In this document: one piece after another, positions 31,922-38,434 of the stretch | How the letters are laid out: each line of letters starts with the position of its first letter | Numbering within the stretch: position 1 is the stretch's first letter | Virus record (IMG/VR): IMGVR_UViG_3300008267_000129 | Coordinates: 1 to 38,649 of that record | Length of the DNA stretch: 38,649 nucleotides | From: a virus | Strand: one strand, 5' to 3' | Notes under the pieces: model-generated | The model's database searches: none | What the model saw: only the letters and a program-made list of their open reading frames with translations | What the model was told of the DNA's origin: nothing | Made by a program: the position numbers and the translations under genes

Positions 31922-32219
31922 TGTCGTCGTCCTTTCCGTAAGGGGAAATCTCGTTCTCCAGCCGCACCGCCCATGACTCGGCGGACTCGCTGATGCCGTG
32001 CAGAACGTACTTCCTGCCGTTGGCCTCAAAGCCGGCGGAGCCAAGGTGCTTCAAGTCATTCTGGATTCTCGGCCACTCCGCCATCACCGCCTCCGGAACC
32101 GCCCTCTGCCTCGCGCACCAATCCGTCCGGATACAAGCTCCGTCGCTCAACTGTGGGTCCGGCTGCATCGTCCCGCACTTGCCGCACTTGCTCCAACCCT
32201 TTGCGTCCCAAAGCCCCAT
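31908..32219 (-). CDS. Small protein with N-terminal zinc-ribbon
   Basis: 103 residues, ATG at 32219 with GGGAG about seven bases upstream. Residues 12-35 hold CGKC...C...WC (C12, C15, C29, C35), a probable zinc site; the rest is mixed (AEWPRIQNDLKHLGSAGFEA). It overlaps the resolvase-like gene by 14 bases downstream and, on its 5' side, shares 164 bases in another frame with the 32056-32430 gene. No family recognised. Confidence 0.65.
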   Translation of the reverse strand: MGLWDAKGWSKCGKCGTMQPDPQLSDGACIRTDWCARQRAVPEAVMAEWPRIQNDLKHLGSAGFEANGRKYVLHGISESAESWAVRLENEISPYGKDDDNGKA

Positions 32220-32430
32220 TGTCTGCTCCCATCATCACAACCGGCACTTGGCGCGAAGCGGCAAGTTTCCGGGTTAGTTGTTCAAGGTCTTGATGCAGGC
32301 GATTCAACGCCGGCTCGTCGTCCGCAATTTCCGCAAGTCTGGCCAGCAGCTTCTCCGGGTTATCCCGCCGAAGATTGTTGAGGATGCGGTCAGCGGCATT
32401 CATCAGTCCCACCACGTTTCCCAGCGTCAT
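32056..32430 (-). CDS. Unknown helical protein with long 3' overlap
   Basis: 124 residues; the ATG at 32430 overlaps the previous stop (ATGA), supporting the start. The first 70 residues are a convincing helical protein (NAADRILNNLRRDNPEKLLA, LNRLHQDLEQLTRKLAASRQ). The last 54 residues are encoded in a region shared with the next gene in another frame and are low-complexity at the end (GGSGGGDGGVAENPE). The tail may be dispensable, or a stop was lost, since overlaps elsewhere in this operon are only 1-20 bases, apart from one of 53. Confidence 0.5.
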   Translation of the reverse strand: MTLGNVVGLMNAADRILNNLRRDNPEKLLARLAEIADDEPALNRLHQDLEQLTRKLAASRQVPVVMMGADNGALGRKGLEQVRQVRDDAAGPTVERRSLYPDGLVREAEGGSGGGDGGVAENPE

Positions 32431-32621
32431 AGCCGCCCCTGGTAGGTTTCAATGCACCGCTGGCCTCGTAGCGGCTTCGGCGGCTTGGCTCTTTGCGCCA
32501 GCCTGTCCCGACAAGCGCGGCAAGCGTCAAAGCCGGAGGCGTGGCTGACAAAGGTGCCGTCGCAAGCAACCTGCGAAGCGCAAACCTTGGACTTCTTGCC
32601 GACCTTCTTGGGGGGCGTCAC
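32427..32621 (-). CDS. Small Cys-rich protein
   Basis: 64 residues from GTG at 32621 (GTGA overlap with the upstream stop); its TGA overlaps the next ATG. Cysteines at 14, 20, 34 and 37 (KVCASQVACDG, DACRACRD) suggest one zinc site. Basic at both ends (PPKKVGKKSK, AKPPKPLRGQR). Function unknown, nucleic-acid binding possible. Confidence 0.6.
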   Translation of the reverse strand: MTPPKKVGKKSKVCASQVACDGTFVSHASGFDACRACRDRLAQRAKPPKPLRGQRCIETYQGRL

Positions 32622-32989
32622 TTCTCCACCTCCGTCACTAGCGGAGTGTGCCGCACAGTGACCGCGAACATGAAGCCGCTGAGCGTTTCCACACGCTTCG
32701 CGCACGCCTCCCGCTGGCGCTCGGCCACATCTTGAAGCGCCTGTCTAGCGCCGAATCCCGCAGCGTCGAGCGTTGCCAGCAGGTCGGACACCTCGGCGCG
32801 GGCTTCGTCTAGTTCTTCGCGGCACGTCTGCAACAGCGACCAGTCGGGATGAAACTGGGAACCCTGATGTTTTGCCAACTCAGCCCGCGCCTCGTCGCGC
32901 TCGCTCAGTGTTTCTTTGTAGCGCTCCTGCCAATACTTGGCGATGCGCTCCCAATCGTCCCGCTGCTGCTTCATGGTTTCGTGACTCAT
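32618..32989 (-). CDS. Coiled-coil protein downstream of the helicase
   Basis: 123 residues, ATG at 32989 overlapping the helicase stop by four bases. Residues 1-85 are charged heptad-rich helix (YWQERYKETLSERDEARAEL, LQTCREELDEARAEVSDLLA), then a second helix (ALQDVAERQREACAKRVETL). No catalytic motif. Coupled expression with the helicase makes a replication accessory role possible. Confidence 0.6.
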   Translation of the reverse strand: MSHETMKQQRDDWERIAKYWQERYKETLSERDEARAELAKHQGSQFHPDWSLLQTCREELDEARAEVSDLLATLDAAGFGARQALQDVAERQREACAKRVETLSGFMFAVTVRHTPLVTEVEK

Positions 32990-34293
32990 GGCATCCCCTC
33001 CGTGGCCTTGAGCATGGCCGCAGCGCCGTGGAACTGAACCTCGACGCTCTTCCCGGCCTTGCCATTGGTGTTCTTGAGGACGTGAATCACCATCTTGTCG
33101 CTGTCAGGTTCGCGTGAAAGTCCAAGCGCAATCCTAGCCTTTCTCTCAGCGCCACTAGAATTTGCGAAGTCTGACAGCTTGGGCATGTCACCTGGCCCAA
33201 GACCGTCACGCCTTCGAAGGTGGGCAGCGACGACAACGGGTATTCCGTATCGGTTAGCCACTCCCCGCAGCTTGGACAAATGCCTTGAAACTTCCAGGTC
33301 ATAGCGGGCTTCGTCGCCATTGCCGGCAATCTCCCCCAGGTGGTCAACGATGATGGCCTCAACGCCGTGCATCACCACCATTGCATTGCAAGCCGCAACC
33401 ACTTGGTCAATCGTCATGGCGCTGTCCGCCCCGTCCACAAGGAATACCTTGTCCCCGTACTCATGCATCCGGGTGAATCCGTCCGCCGTCTGCTGATAGT
33501 GGAAGTCCGAAAGCCGCTTGTGGCGTAGTACGAACTGGTCAACCTTCGACTCGTCCGAAAGCAACCGCCACGCAAGCCAAGAGGCCGCGTCTTCCAGGGA
33601 GACAAGCCCCACCCGCTTACCTCGCTTGGCTAGTGACTGAGTGACGGTCGCCAAGAAGGCGCTCTTGCCAACCCCAGGGAGCGCTCCCACCAGTACCAGC
33701 GTGGGCTGCAAGCCGCCAATCACGGCATCCAGCACCCTGATGCCGGTAGGAAGTACGGCGTCCTCCGTGCCGTTGTTCACCTTGTCCAAATGCGCCAACA
33801 ACTCCGAAGAGGCTTCCCGCAGGGTAACGATGTTGGACTCAACGGCCGCTATGTTCGCCAGCTTGCCGGCCACCGCTGCCGCAGCCTCCAGGGGGGACGC
33901 CTTGCCGTCCGTCAGCTGCGTCCTCAAATCTGCCAGGTGAGCAAGCACCGTCCTCCGTGCCGCCAAATCCCGCAGCGTCCTGGAGTGAGGGACTACATGG
34001 TGCCCGTCCGCCACGGGGTCCATCAGGACGGCTGCCGCGTACTCCCAACCTACCGCCGCGAGGGCTTCGTCGCGCTCCAGCTGAGACTTGACCGCGAGCG
34101 GGGTGACGGGCTCGCTCCTGTCCAGCACCGCCTTCATGGCCGTGAAAAGGGCTTGGTGCTTGGGGTGATGGAAGTCTTGCTCCACCAGCTTGCTTTGGCG
34201 GAGAAGCAAAAGAGCCTTGGATGAATCCAAGGTGGCTTCATTGGAGAGGGCCGATAGGACGGCCCGCTCAACCTCATGGTTGTGTAGCTGCAT
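32986..34293 (-). CDS. Replicative DnaB-family helicase
   Basis: 435 residues from the ATG at 34293, which has GGAGG five bases upstream. The N-terminal domain (LHNHEVERAVLSALS ... FHHPKHQALFTAM) is the usual DnaB protein-interaction region; the RecA-like motor has Walker A GALPGVGKS (203-211), VGLVSLED (228-235), Walker B AIIVDH (313-318) and VVVAAHLRR (353-361). It unwinds DNA at the fork as a hexamer. The gene for its probable loader (34773-35564) lies upstream on the same transcript with one gene between. Confident. Confidence 0.9.
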   Translation of the reverse strand: MQLHNHEVERAVLSALSNEATLDSSKALLLLRQSKLVEQDFHHPKHQALFTAMKAVLDRSEPVTPLAVKSQLERDEALAAVGWEYAAAVLMDPVADGHHVVPHSRTLRDLAARRTVLAHLADLRTQLTDGKASPLEAAAAVAGKLANIAAVESNIVTLREASSELLAHLDKVNNGTEDAVLPTGIRVLDAVIGGLQPTLVLVGALPGVGKSAFLATVTQSLAKRGKRVGLVSLEDAASWLAWRLLSDESKVDQFVLRHKRLSDFHYQQTADGFTRMHEYGDKVFLVDGADSAMTIDQVVAACNAMVVMHGVEAIIVDHLGEIAGNGDEARYDLEVSRHLSKLRGVANRYGIPVVVAAHLRRRDGLGPGDMPKLSDFANSSGAERKARIALGLSREPDSDKMVIHVLKNTNGKAGKSVEVQFHGAAAMLKATEGMP

Positions 34294-34322
34294 ACCTTCC
34301 TCCCGTCCCACCGCTGGGACGC

Positions 34323-34772
34323 TTACTCTCTACGCCGCCATTTCTCCGTAGTCAATTGTTCCGTGTCGTCTGTCTGCTCGTTCAATCTCGTCTGCGCGTA
34401 CTCTTCCAAGAGGAAGGTGGCGAGGGCGTTCAACGTCATGCCCATCCCTTCGGAGAGCGCCAGGTAGAAATCGGCGTACTTGCGCCGGACTCGCACCCTG
34501 CCCATTGCGAGCGAGCCGTTGCTGGCCCGCATCACCAGCGGCGCGTGCCAGTTTTCCAGTCCCTCACAGCGCCGCCTGTAGTGACGCTTGCACAGCCCGT
34601 CCACATGGGCCGGACGGTCGCATACCAGCCGGCAAAGGTGGCCCTTGTTCCGGGTGTAGTGCTTGACGGGTCCAGCCAACTCCCCGGTGGCCCTTCGGTA
34701 ATGCGCCTTGCACAGCCCCCTAGACCAGCTGCCGGAGGGACAGCCCTTGTAAACGCAAGAGCCCTTCCGCAC
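34323..34772 (-). CDS. Protein with two Cys/His zinc motifs and C-terminal helices
   Basis: 149 residues from GTG at 34772, directly after the loader stop, with GAGG seven bases upstream. Two matching modules, C6-C11-C21-H24 and C47-C51-C61-H64, each end GLCKxHYRR, a small zinc-binding motif seen in phage DNA-binding proteins. The C-terminal part (KYADFYLALSEGMGMTLNAL ... FLLEEYAQTRLNEQ) might be a ribbon-helix-helix-like segment. Sitting between helicase loader and helicase, it may act in origin recognition or regulation; inference only. Confidence 0.6.
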   Translation of the reverse strand: MRKGSCVYKGCPSGSWSRGLCKAHYRRATGELAGPVKHYTRNKGHLCRLVCDRPAHVDGLCKRHYRRRCEGLENWHAPLVMRASNGSLAMGRVRVRRKYADFYLALSEGMGMTLNALATFLLEEYAQTRLNEQTDDTEQLTTEKWRRRE

Positions 34773-35564
34773 CTACGCCTCGCCGTAAAGGGAGTCCGCC
34801 TCGGACTCGGAAAGGACGTTGGCGGACTCGCCTGTGGCCTTGCCCCAACGGTCGTACTTCCCCTCTAGCACCATTGCCGCCGACATGGGCCGGAGCAGCC
34901 AGTCAAAGGTGACGGTCCACTGGCGGTCGTTCTTACCCAAGAGTCCAGGCGACTTGCCCATGCGCTCCAGCACTTCCGTCCAGTATTCCGGCCCGTTCTC
35001 CCTGGCGCGAGCGTCCGCCAGCTGAGCCCGCTTTCCGCCCACCTTCGTTACCTGAGGAACCTTGTGCTTCGCGGCCCAAGCGTTCCACAGGGAGGCCAAG
35101 TCTTTCCCCCGGAAACTGCCCTTATCAGTAGTGGGTGTAGTGGTGTGGTGTGGTGTAGATTCAAAAAGTTTTTCCTCACCCAAAAAACTTTTTGCGTTTT
35201 CGGTGGGCTTGGATTTCGGGACACGTTCCGTCCCGGCCTTCCTAAACCCGTAGAATTCCTCCCAACCGACAACCACCAGGCATCCCGCTTCAACGGAAAG
35301 CATCCCGGAAGAAACCAACTTGTCCAGGGAGAGGCCGATGCTGGCGGTCAAGTATTCCATGTTGTCCAGGCCCCAATCCTCCGGCCGGAGCGCCACGGCC
35401 CCGGCAATAAACGCCGGATCCGCATAGTCCGCAGGAAGCACGCCACGCAGGTCGTACATGGCGGAAATGTCCACCAGCGCCTCGTAAACACGCATGGCAC
35501 GCCAACCCACCTTCAACGCCTTCGGTTTGGTGTGCCGCCTCGGGTCCAGCCGGATGAAGTCCAT
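34773..35564 (-). CDS. Replication initiator/helicase loader
   Basis: 263 residues, ATG at 35564, GGGAG upstream. Residues 1-110 resemble the winged-helix N-terminal region of phage replisome organisers (KVGWRAMRVYEALVDISAMY, LTASIGLSLDKLVSSGMLSV). A Thr/His-rich linker (136-148) follows. The C-terminal domain (LWNAWAAKHKVPQVTKVGGKRA, W195, GLLGKNDRQWTVTFDWLLRP, VLEGKYDRW) matches the well-known ending of phage replication proteins that load DnaB. The linker is encoded by an A/T-rich palindrome and GTGGTGTGG-type repeats on the plus strand, which may be an origin embedded in the gene. Confidence 0.75.
   Translation of the reverse strand: MDFIRLDPRRHTKPKALKVGWRAMRVYEALVDISAMYDLRGVLPADYADPAFIAGAVALRPEDWGLDNMEYLTASIGLSLDKLVSSGMLSVEAGCLVVVGWEEFYGFRKAGTERVPKSKPTENAKSFLGEEKLFESTPHHTTTPTTDKGSFRGKDLASLWNAWAAKHKVPQVTKVGGKRAQLADARARENGPEYWTEVLERMGKSPGLLGKNDRQWTVTFDWLLRPMSAAMVLEGKYDRWGKATGESANVLSESEADSLYGEA
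35131..35193. repeat. Repeats and 11-bp palindrome within the initiator gene (possible origin)
   Basis: The plus strand has GTGGTGTGGTGTGGTGTAG at 35140-35158, then AAAAAGTTTTT (35163-35173) and AAAAACTTTTT (35183-35193), an 11-bp perfect inverted repeat with a 9-base spacer. Similar elements (GTGGTGTGGA tandem and AAAAAGTTTT inverted repeat) flank the terminase genes at 1341-1443. Repeats plus A/T-rich DNA inside an initiator gene is the arrangement of lambdoid-type origins. Confidence 0.5.
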
Positions 35565-35819
35565 TCACTCAACTCCCATTGCTTCGCGTTCGCTGCATTC
35601 CTCAAAAAGCACGTCCCCGCTTTCGCGTAAGACACGCCGCCAATAGGACACGCTCATGCGCTCCAGCTTGAAACTCCACAGGCCGGAGGCATCGGAGCGA
35701 AGGGGGACATACATCGGCCTCCCGTCGCTCCAGGTGCAATGCTTCTTAAGCCACCGCCTCGCCCGCCTATGCAGCGGGGCCGAAGCCGGATTCCCTAGCT
35801 TCTCGTTCCAGTCTGACAA
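35565..35819 (-). CDS. Small unknown protein before the initiator gene
   Basis: 84 residues if started at TTG 35819, which has GAGG six bases upstream; longer in-frame starts would overlap the upstream gene more deeply. Basic and aromatic-rich: RRARRWLKKHCTWSDG, LWSFKLERMSVSYWRRVLRE. It overlaps the preceding zinc-ribbon gene by 53 bases. No family recognised. The start is not certain. Confidence 0.45.
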   Translation of the reverse strand: MSDWNEKLGNPASAPLHRRARRWLKKHCTWSDGRPMYVPLRSDASGLWSFKLERMSVSYWRRVLRESGDVLFEECSEREAMGVE

Positions 35820-35991
35820 GGCACGCCTCGGAGCAGGCCCACCCGCAGGAATCGGCAGAGTACCGCCACCCCGCCTCCCGCAAATGGTTCTTCGCACGCG
35901 GCATGGACAGGCCCGCAGGAAGTACGGTTGTCTTCTGACACGCCACGCAAGCGGCCGTCAACGTCAAAGTCCATCCTCTCGGCACGTCCAT
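35767..35991 (-). CDS. Small zinc-ribbon protein
   Basis: 74 residues, ATG at 35991 overlapping the upstream stop (TGATG). CVAC (15, 18) and ACSEAC (53, 57) form a probable four-Cys zinc site around a helical middle (SMPRAKNHLREAGW), a layout common in small phage zinc-ribbon proteins of unknown role. It is placed three genes before the helicase. Confidence 0.6.
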   Translation of the reverse strand: MDVPRGWTLTLTAACVACQKTTVLPAGLSMPRAKNHLREAGWRYSADSCGWACSEACLVRLEREARESGFGPAA

Positions 35992-36242
35992 CAGTCCTCC
36001 CTCCCTGCGGCACGCTCGCGTGCATCCTCTTCCCGGTGGAAGTCGTAGTCGTCGCCCTGGACACGCGACTGAGCCGCCTTCCGGTGGGCACCGGCAAGTC
36101 TCGCCAGGGCCACCACGCAGGCGGACAGCGTTGCGCCCTTGGTATGGTCCCTCTCATGCGCCATGAGCGATAGCAGGTTCGCGGACACGGACTCCAGCAC
36201 GCGGGCCGTTGCAATGAGGCTTTCAGATACTTCTCTATCCAT
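35991..36242 (-). CDS. Unknown helical protein
   Basis: 83 residues from the ATG at 36242, with AAAGGAG five to six bases upstream. Almost all helical (SESLIATARVLESVSANLLS, SACVVALARLAGAHRKAAQS) with a charged C terminus (DDYDFHREEDARERAAGRED). No motif. The strong ribosome binding site and the hairpin-bearing gap upstream suggest independent translation. Confidence 0.65.
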   Translation of the reverse strand: MDREVSESLIATARVLESVSANLLSLMAHERDHTKGATLSACVVALARLAGAHRKAAQSRVQGDDYDFHREEDARERAAGRED

Positions 36243-36256
36243 GATGTCTCCTTTCA

Positions 36257-36313
36257 ATGGGGACACGCGCTAAGCGCATCCGAACACGCGGGCACGCCTA
36301 GCGCGGTTGTCTA
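36257..36313 (-). other. Intergenic hairpin in the early operon
   Basis: In the 75-base gap, CGCGCTAAGCG (36266-36276) pairs with CGCCTAGCGCG (about 36295-36305) with one mismatch, around a GC-rich loop. No U-tract is present. It is one of several long stems found in the gaps of this operon. Confidence 0.4.
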
Positions 36314-36317
36314 CGGG

Positions 36318-36566
36318 TTACAGTTCGGGACACGTCCAGGCAAAGCCGCCGTTTGCCGGCAAGGCTCCGCCCTGCCACGGGCCGGTCCAGTCAAACTTCG
36401 CGGCAAGCGCGAGCGCTGCGGCACGGTGATTCTCGGAAGGGTCCAGGTCGTAATTCCAGGAAAGCGTGACGCTTCCTGCTTGCGCCGTCGCCTTAATTCG
36501 GGAGGGCTTAGTGTTCGTGGGGCCAAAGTAGCGGGTCAGGATGGCTTGCTTCGGATGCGTTTTCAT
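36318..36566 (-). CDS. Conserved phage protein of the TRYxGPTN type, unknown function
   Basis: 82 residues, ATG at 36566 with AAAGG eight bases upstream. It has TRYFGPTNTKPSRIKATAQA, then LDPSENHRAAALALAAKF, then a W-T-G/GGAL ending, the recurrent pattern (GPTN...SRI.A...NH..AA..LA) of a small protein found in many unrelated phages. Its function is not established. It is early-expressed by position. Confidence 0.7.
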   Translation of the reverse strand: MKTHPKQAILTRYFGPTNTKPSRIKATAQAGSVTLSWNYDLDPSENHRAAALALAAKFDWTGPWQGGALPANGGFAWTCPEL

Positions 36567-36608
36567 GGCTTGCCTTTCGTTGTGAGGGGGCTTGCGTGCT
36601 TCCAAGGG

Positions 36609-36635
36609 CGGTTCACCCGTGTTCCAGGTGAACCG
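36609..36635 (-). other. Intergenic hairpin 1 of the conserved family
   Basis: CGGTTCACC (36609-36617) and GGTGAACCG (36627-36635) form a perfect 9-bp stem with a 9-base loop. The surroundings share TCCAAG and CCTAAGCGG with the two related hairpins at 37316 and 38004. Confidence 0.55.
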
Positions 36636-36658
36636 ACCTAAGCGGCACACAAGCGGCT

Positions 36659-36850
36659 TCAATCTCCAAAGGGGGCCACGCGATACAGGCTTGCAGCGGC
36701 CATAGCGTCATCCTCGCATTCCACGGCCTCTTCCTCTTCCATGCACTCGCATCCGAACACGTCACGGTGCGAATTCACGAAAGAGGCTTCCGCGTAATCT
36801 GCGGCAAGGTTTCTAGGCGTAGCTTCCAGGCGTTCCGTTTTCGCTTTCAC
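36659..36850 (-). CDS. Small acidic unknown protein
   Basis: 63 residues from GTG at 36850 (GTGA overlap with the upstream stop and GGAGG seven bases upstream), preferred over the ATG at 36865. Basic N terminus, then an acidic Cys-containing stretch (GCECMEEEEAVECEDDAMAA). No family recognised. Confidence 0.6.
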   Translation of the reverse strand: MKAKTERLEATPRNLAADYAEASFVNSHRDVFGCECMEEEEAVECEDDAMAAASLYRVAPFGD

Positions 36851-37269
36851 TGGCCTTCCTCCCATGCAACCGCGCCACGTCGAACACGCCCAATTCGGAT
36901 TCCGGGAACACGCCTCAGAAGCGCCTCGAAAACGTCAAGGGAAACGTAATCAAAGCCGCCCAATTCCTGGCCGTTCCACGGTTCCGCAAACAAGCGCCTA
37001 TCTTCTACCCAATTGCCGCACGTTTGCGGTTGCGCGAACCTATAGACGTGGCCCGCCGGAACATCCCACGAAAGCATGGGGCCGCTGATAACGTGCCGCG
37101 TGAAAGCGTCCGCGTCCGCGCCTTCCGCGTCATAAACCAAAGCGCCTTCCGCATCCGGAATCATCCGTTCCAAAGCCGCGCCGTTGACGGAATGACCAGG
37201 CGCGGAACCGTGCCAGTCTGCAAAGCCACGGCCTAGAACCTTCCAAACCTCTTTCCCTTTTCTTCCCAT
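36847..37269 (-). CDS. Unknown early protein
   Basis: 140 residues from the ATG at 37269 with GGAAGGG upstream. A globular protein with aromatic residues (FADWHGSAPGHSVNGA, MLSWDVPAGHVYRFAQPQTC, FAEPWNGQELGGFDYVSLDV). I recognise no domain. It follows the clamp-like gene and an intergenic hairpin, in a block of early genes likely concerned with host takeover. Confidence 0.65.
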   Translation of the reverse strand: MGRKGKEVWKVLGRGFADWHGSAPGHSVNGAALERMIPDAEGALVYDAEGADADAFTRHVISGPMLSWDVPAGHVYRFAQPQTCGNWVEDRRLFAEPWNGQELGGFDYVSLDVFEALLRRVPGIRIGRVRRGAVAWEEGQ

Positions 37270-37291
37270 TGCTGGCCCTTCCCTTGTGAGA

Positions 37292-37353
37292 GCCTGGAAC
37301 CGTTCCAGGCGTCCAAAGCGGTTCAACCGCCATCCCGCACGGTTGAACCGCTT
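37292..37353 (-). other. Intergenic hairpins 2 of the conserved family
   Basis: AAGCGGTTCAACCG (37316-37329) and CGGTTGAACCGCTT (37340-37353) form a 14-bp perfect stem with a 10-base loop. GCCTGGAAC-C-GTTCCAGGC (37292-37310) forms a second stem. The 17-base flanks CCGTTCCAGGCGTCCAA (37300-37316) and TAAGCCGCCGGCAACGG (37353-37369) are identical to those around hairpin 3, while the stem bases differ. Confidence 0.65.
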
Positions 37354-37371
37354 AAGCCGCCGGCAACGGCT

Positions 37372-37944
37372 CTAGGCAACCGCGCAAGCCTGATAGTCCG
37401 CCTCTTCCGCCCGCATAGGCATGACAACGGCCGTCACCTTGAATTCCCCCGCGAGCGCCATATCCAAGCGCGTAGGATCGTGAGAGTCCGCGATTGACTG
37501 AATCCGAACGGGGATGGGAGTGCGCTGAAAGGCCTTGCTGATAGAGGCGAAAGCTTCCAGGCAACGGGACAACAAAGCGGGATTAATGGCGCGCAAGGTG
37601 GCGCTTGCAGCGTCACCGCTAGGCCGGAATTCAGGAATGACCCGTGCGAATTGCGGGAATTCGTAATCATCCTGAATTGCGGGGATGTCTTTCGGTTCAA
37701 TCCCCGCTTTCAGTTTCGCAACGGTTCCCTTCACGTCATACAGGCCGGAGAATTCCCGATCTTTATCAACGGGCCGAAAGCCGTGCGGCTTGTCCAGGAT
37801 CAAACGGATCAGCGCGTGTCCGTCCGTTGCGACTAGGACGTTAGGCGACGGCGCGAAAACGTATTGCAGCGCCAGCCGTGTCTTATCGGTTGAAACGTAA
37901 GAGGCGACGGCGGAAAACACCTTGACAGCGGTTTTCAATTCCAT
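37372..37944 (-). CDS. Compact DnaN-like sliding clamp
   Basis: 190 residues, ATG at 37944 with AAAGGG upstream. Segments match the bacterial beta clamp in order: VATDGHAL (38-45; clamp ATDGHRL), EFPQFARVIPE (95-105; clamp FPDYRRVLP), INPALLSRCLEAF (120-132; clamp FNxxYLxDVLxA) and, near the end, VVMPMR (173-178; the host clamp's own C terminus is VVMPMRL). Beta clamps are about 366 residues in three domains; this has about half. Clamps encircle DNA and tether polymerase. The phage has no polymerase of its own, so it may redirect the host replicase, or compete with the host clamp. Homology is inferred from motifs only. Confidence 0.6.
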   Translation of the reverse strand: MELKTAVKVFSAVASYVSTDKTRLALQYVFAPSPNVLVATDGHALIRLILDKPHGFRPVDKDREFSGLYDVKGTVAKLKAGIEPKDIPAIQDDYEFPQFARVIPEFRPSGDAASATLRAINPALLSRCLEAFASISKAFQRTPIPVRIQSIADSHDPTRLDMALAGEFKVTAVVMPMRAEEADYQACAVA

Positions 37945-38003
37945 GGGGATTCCCTTTCGTTGTGTGAGTGAGTGACGCTAGGACCGTTCCAGGCGTCCAA
38001 GGG

Positions 38004-38027
38004 GGATTCACGGTTGCCCGTGAATCC
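38004..38027 (-). other. Intergenic hairpin 3 of the conserved family
   Basis: GGATTCACGG (38004-38013) and CCGTGAATCC (38018-38027) form a 10-bp perfect stem with a TTGC loop. It is flanked by the same two 17-base sequences as hairpin 2 (37984-38000 and 38031-38047), the second ending one base before the stop codon at 38048-38050. Confidence 0.65.
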
Positions 38028-38047
38028 GCCTAAGCCGCCGGCAACGG

Positions 38048-38431
38048 TTACAAGGTGACAGCGGGAAGCGCTTTGACGGCTTCCGGGACACCTTCGGCCG
38101 CATAGCGCCTTGCGGCATTGTGCGCGGCTTTCGCGGTTGCGAATTGCTGGAAGGTTCCAGCTGTCTCAATTCCCCCCGTTGAGGGGATGAATTCCCGGAC
38201 GCTGTAGCGCCTAGAATCGTCGGAACGTGGCCGCTTTTCAGACGTTACGAAAAACGTTCCGCCCTTCCCGCTGTATGCAGGCTCCAGGATGCGCGAACCG
38301 AAAAACCGCAAGGTTCCAGGCTCGAACCAATGTCCGCCCGCATCCCCGTTTGCGCGGACAATCTCCGGAATCGAATAGTGGCGCGTCCCCTTTTCGTCCG
38401 TCCAACCGTAGCGGCTTGCGAGATAGGCCAT
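38048..38431 (-). CDS. DUF7447-like conserved phage protein
   Basis: 127 residues from the ATG at 38431 with GGAAGGAAGG upstream. The sequence GGHWFEPGTLRFFGSRIL, then FFVTSEKRPRSDDSRRYSVR and IETAGTFQQFATAKAA, follows the pattern (W/F-F.P.T.RFF.SR ... F.TSE ... RRY.VR ... FQ.YAT...A) of a small protein common in phages and plasmids, which I recall as DUF7447. Biochemical function is unknown. Early-expressed by position. Confidence 0.65.
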   Translation of the reverse strand: MAYLASRYGWTDEKGTRHYSIPEIVRANGDAGGHWFEPGTLRFFGSRILEPAYSGKGGTFFVTSEKRPRSDDSRRYSVREFIPSTGGIETAGTFQQFATAKAAHNAARRYAAEGVPEAVKALPAVTL

Positions 38432-38434
38432 GAC

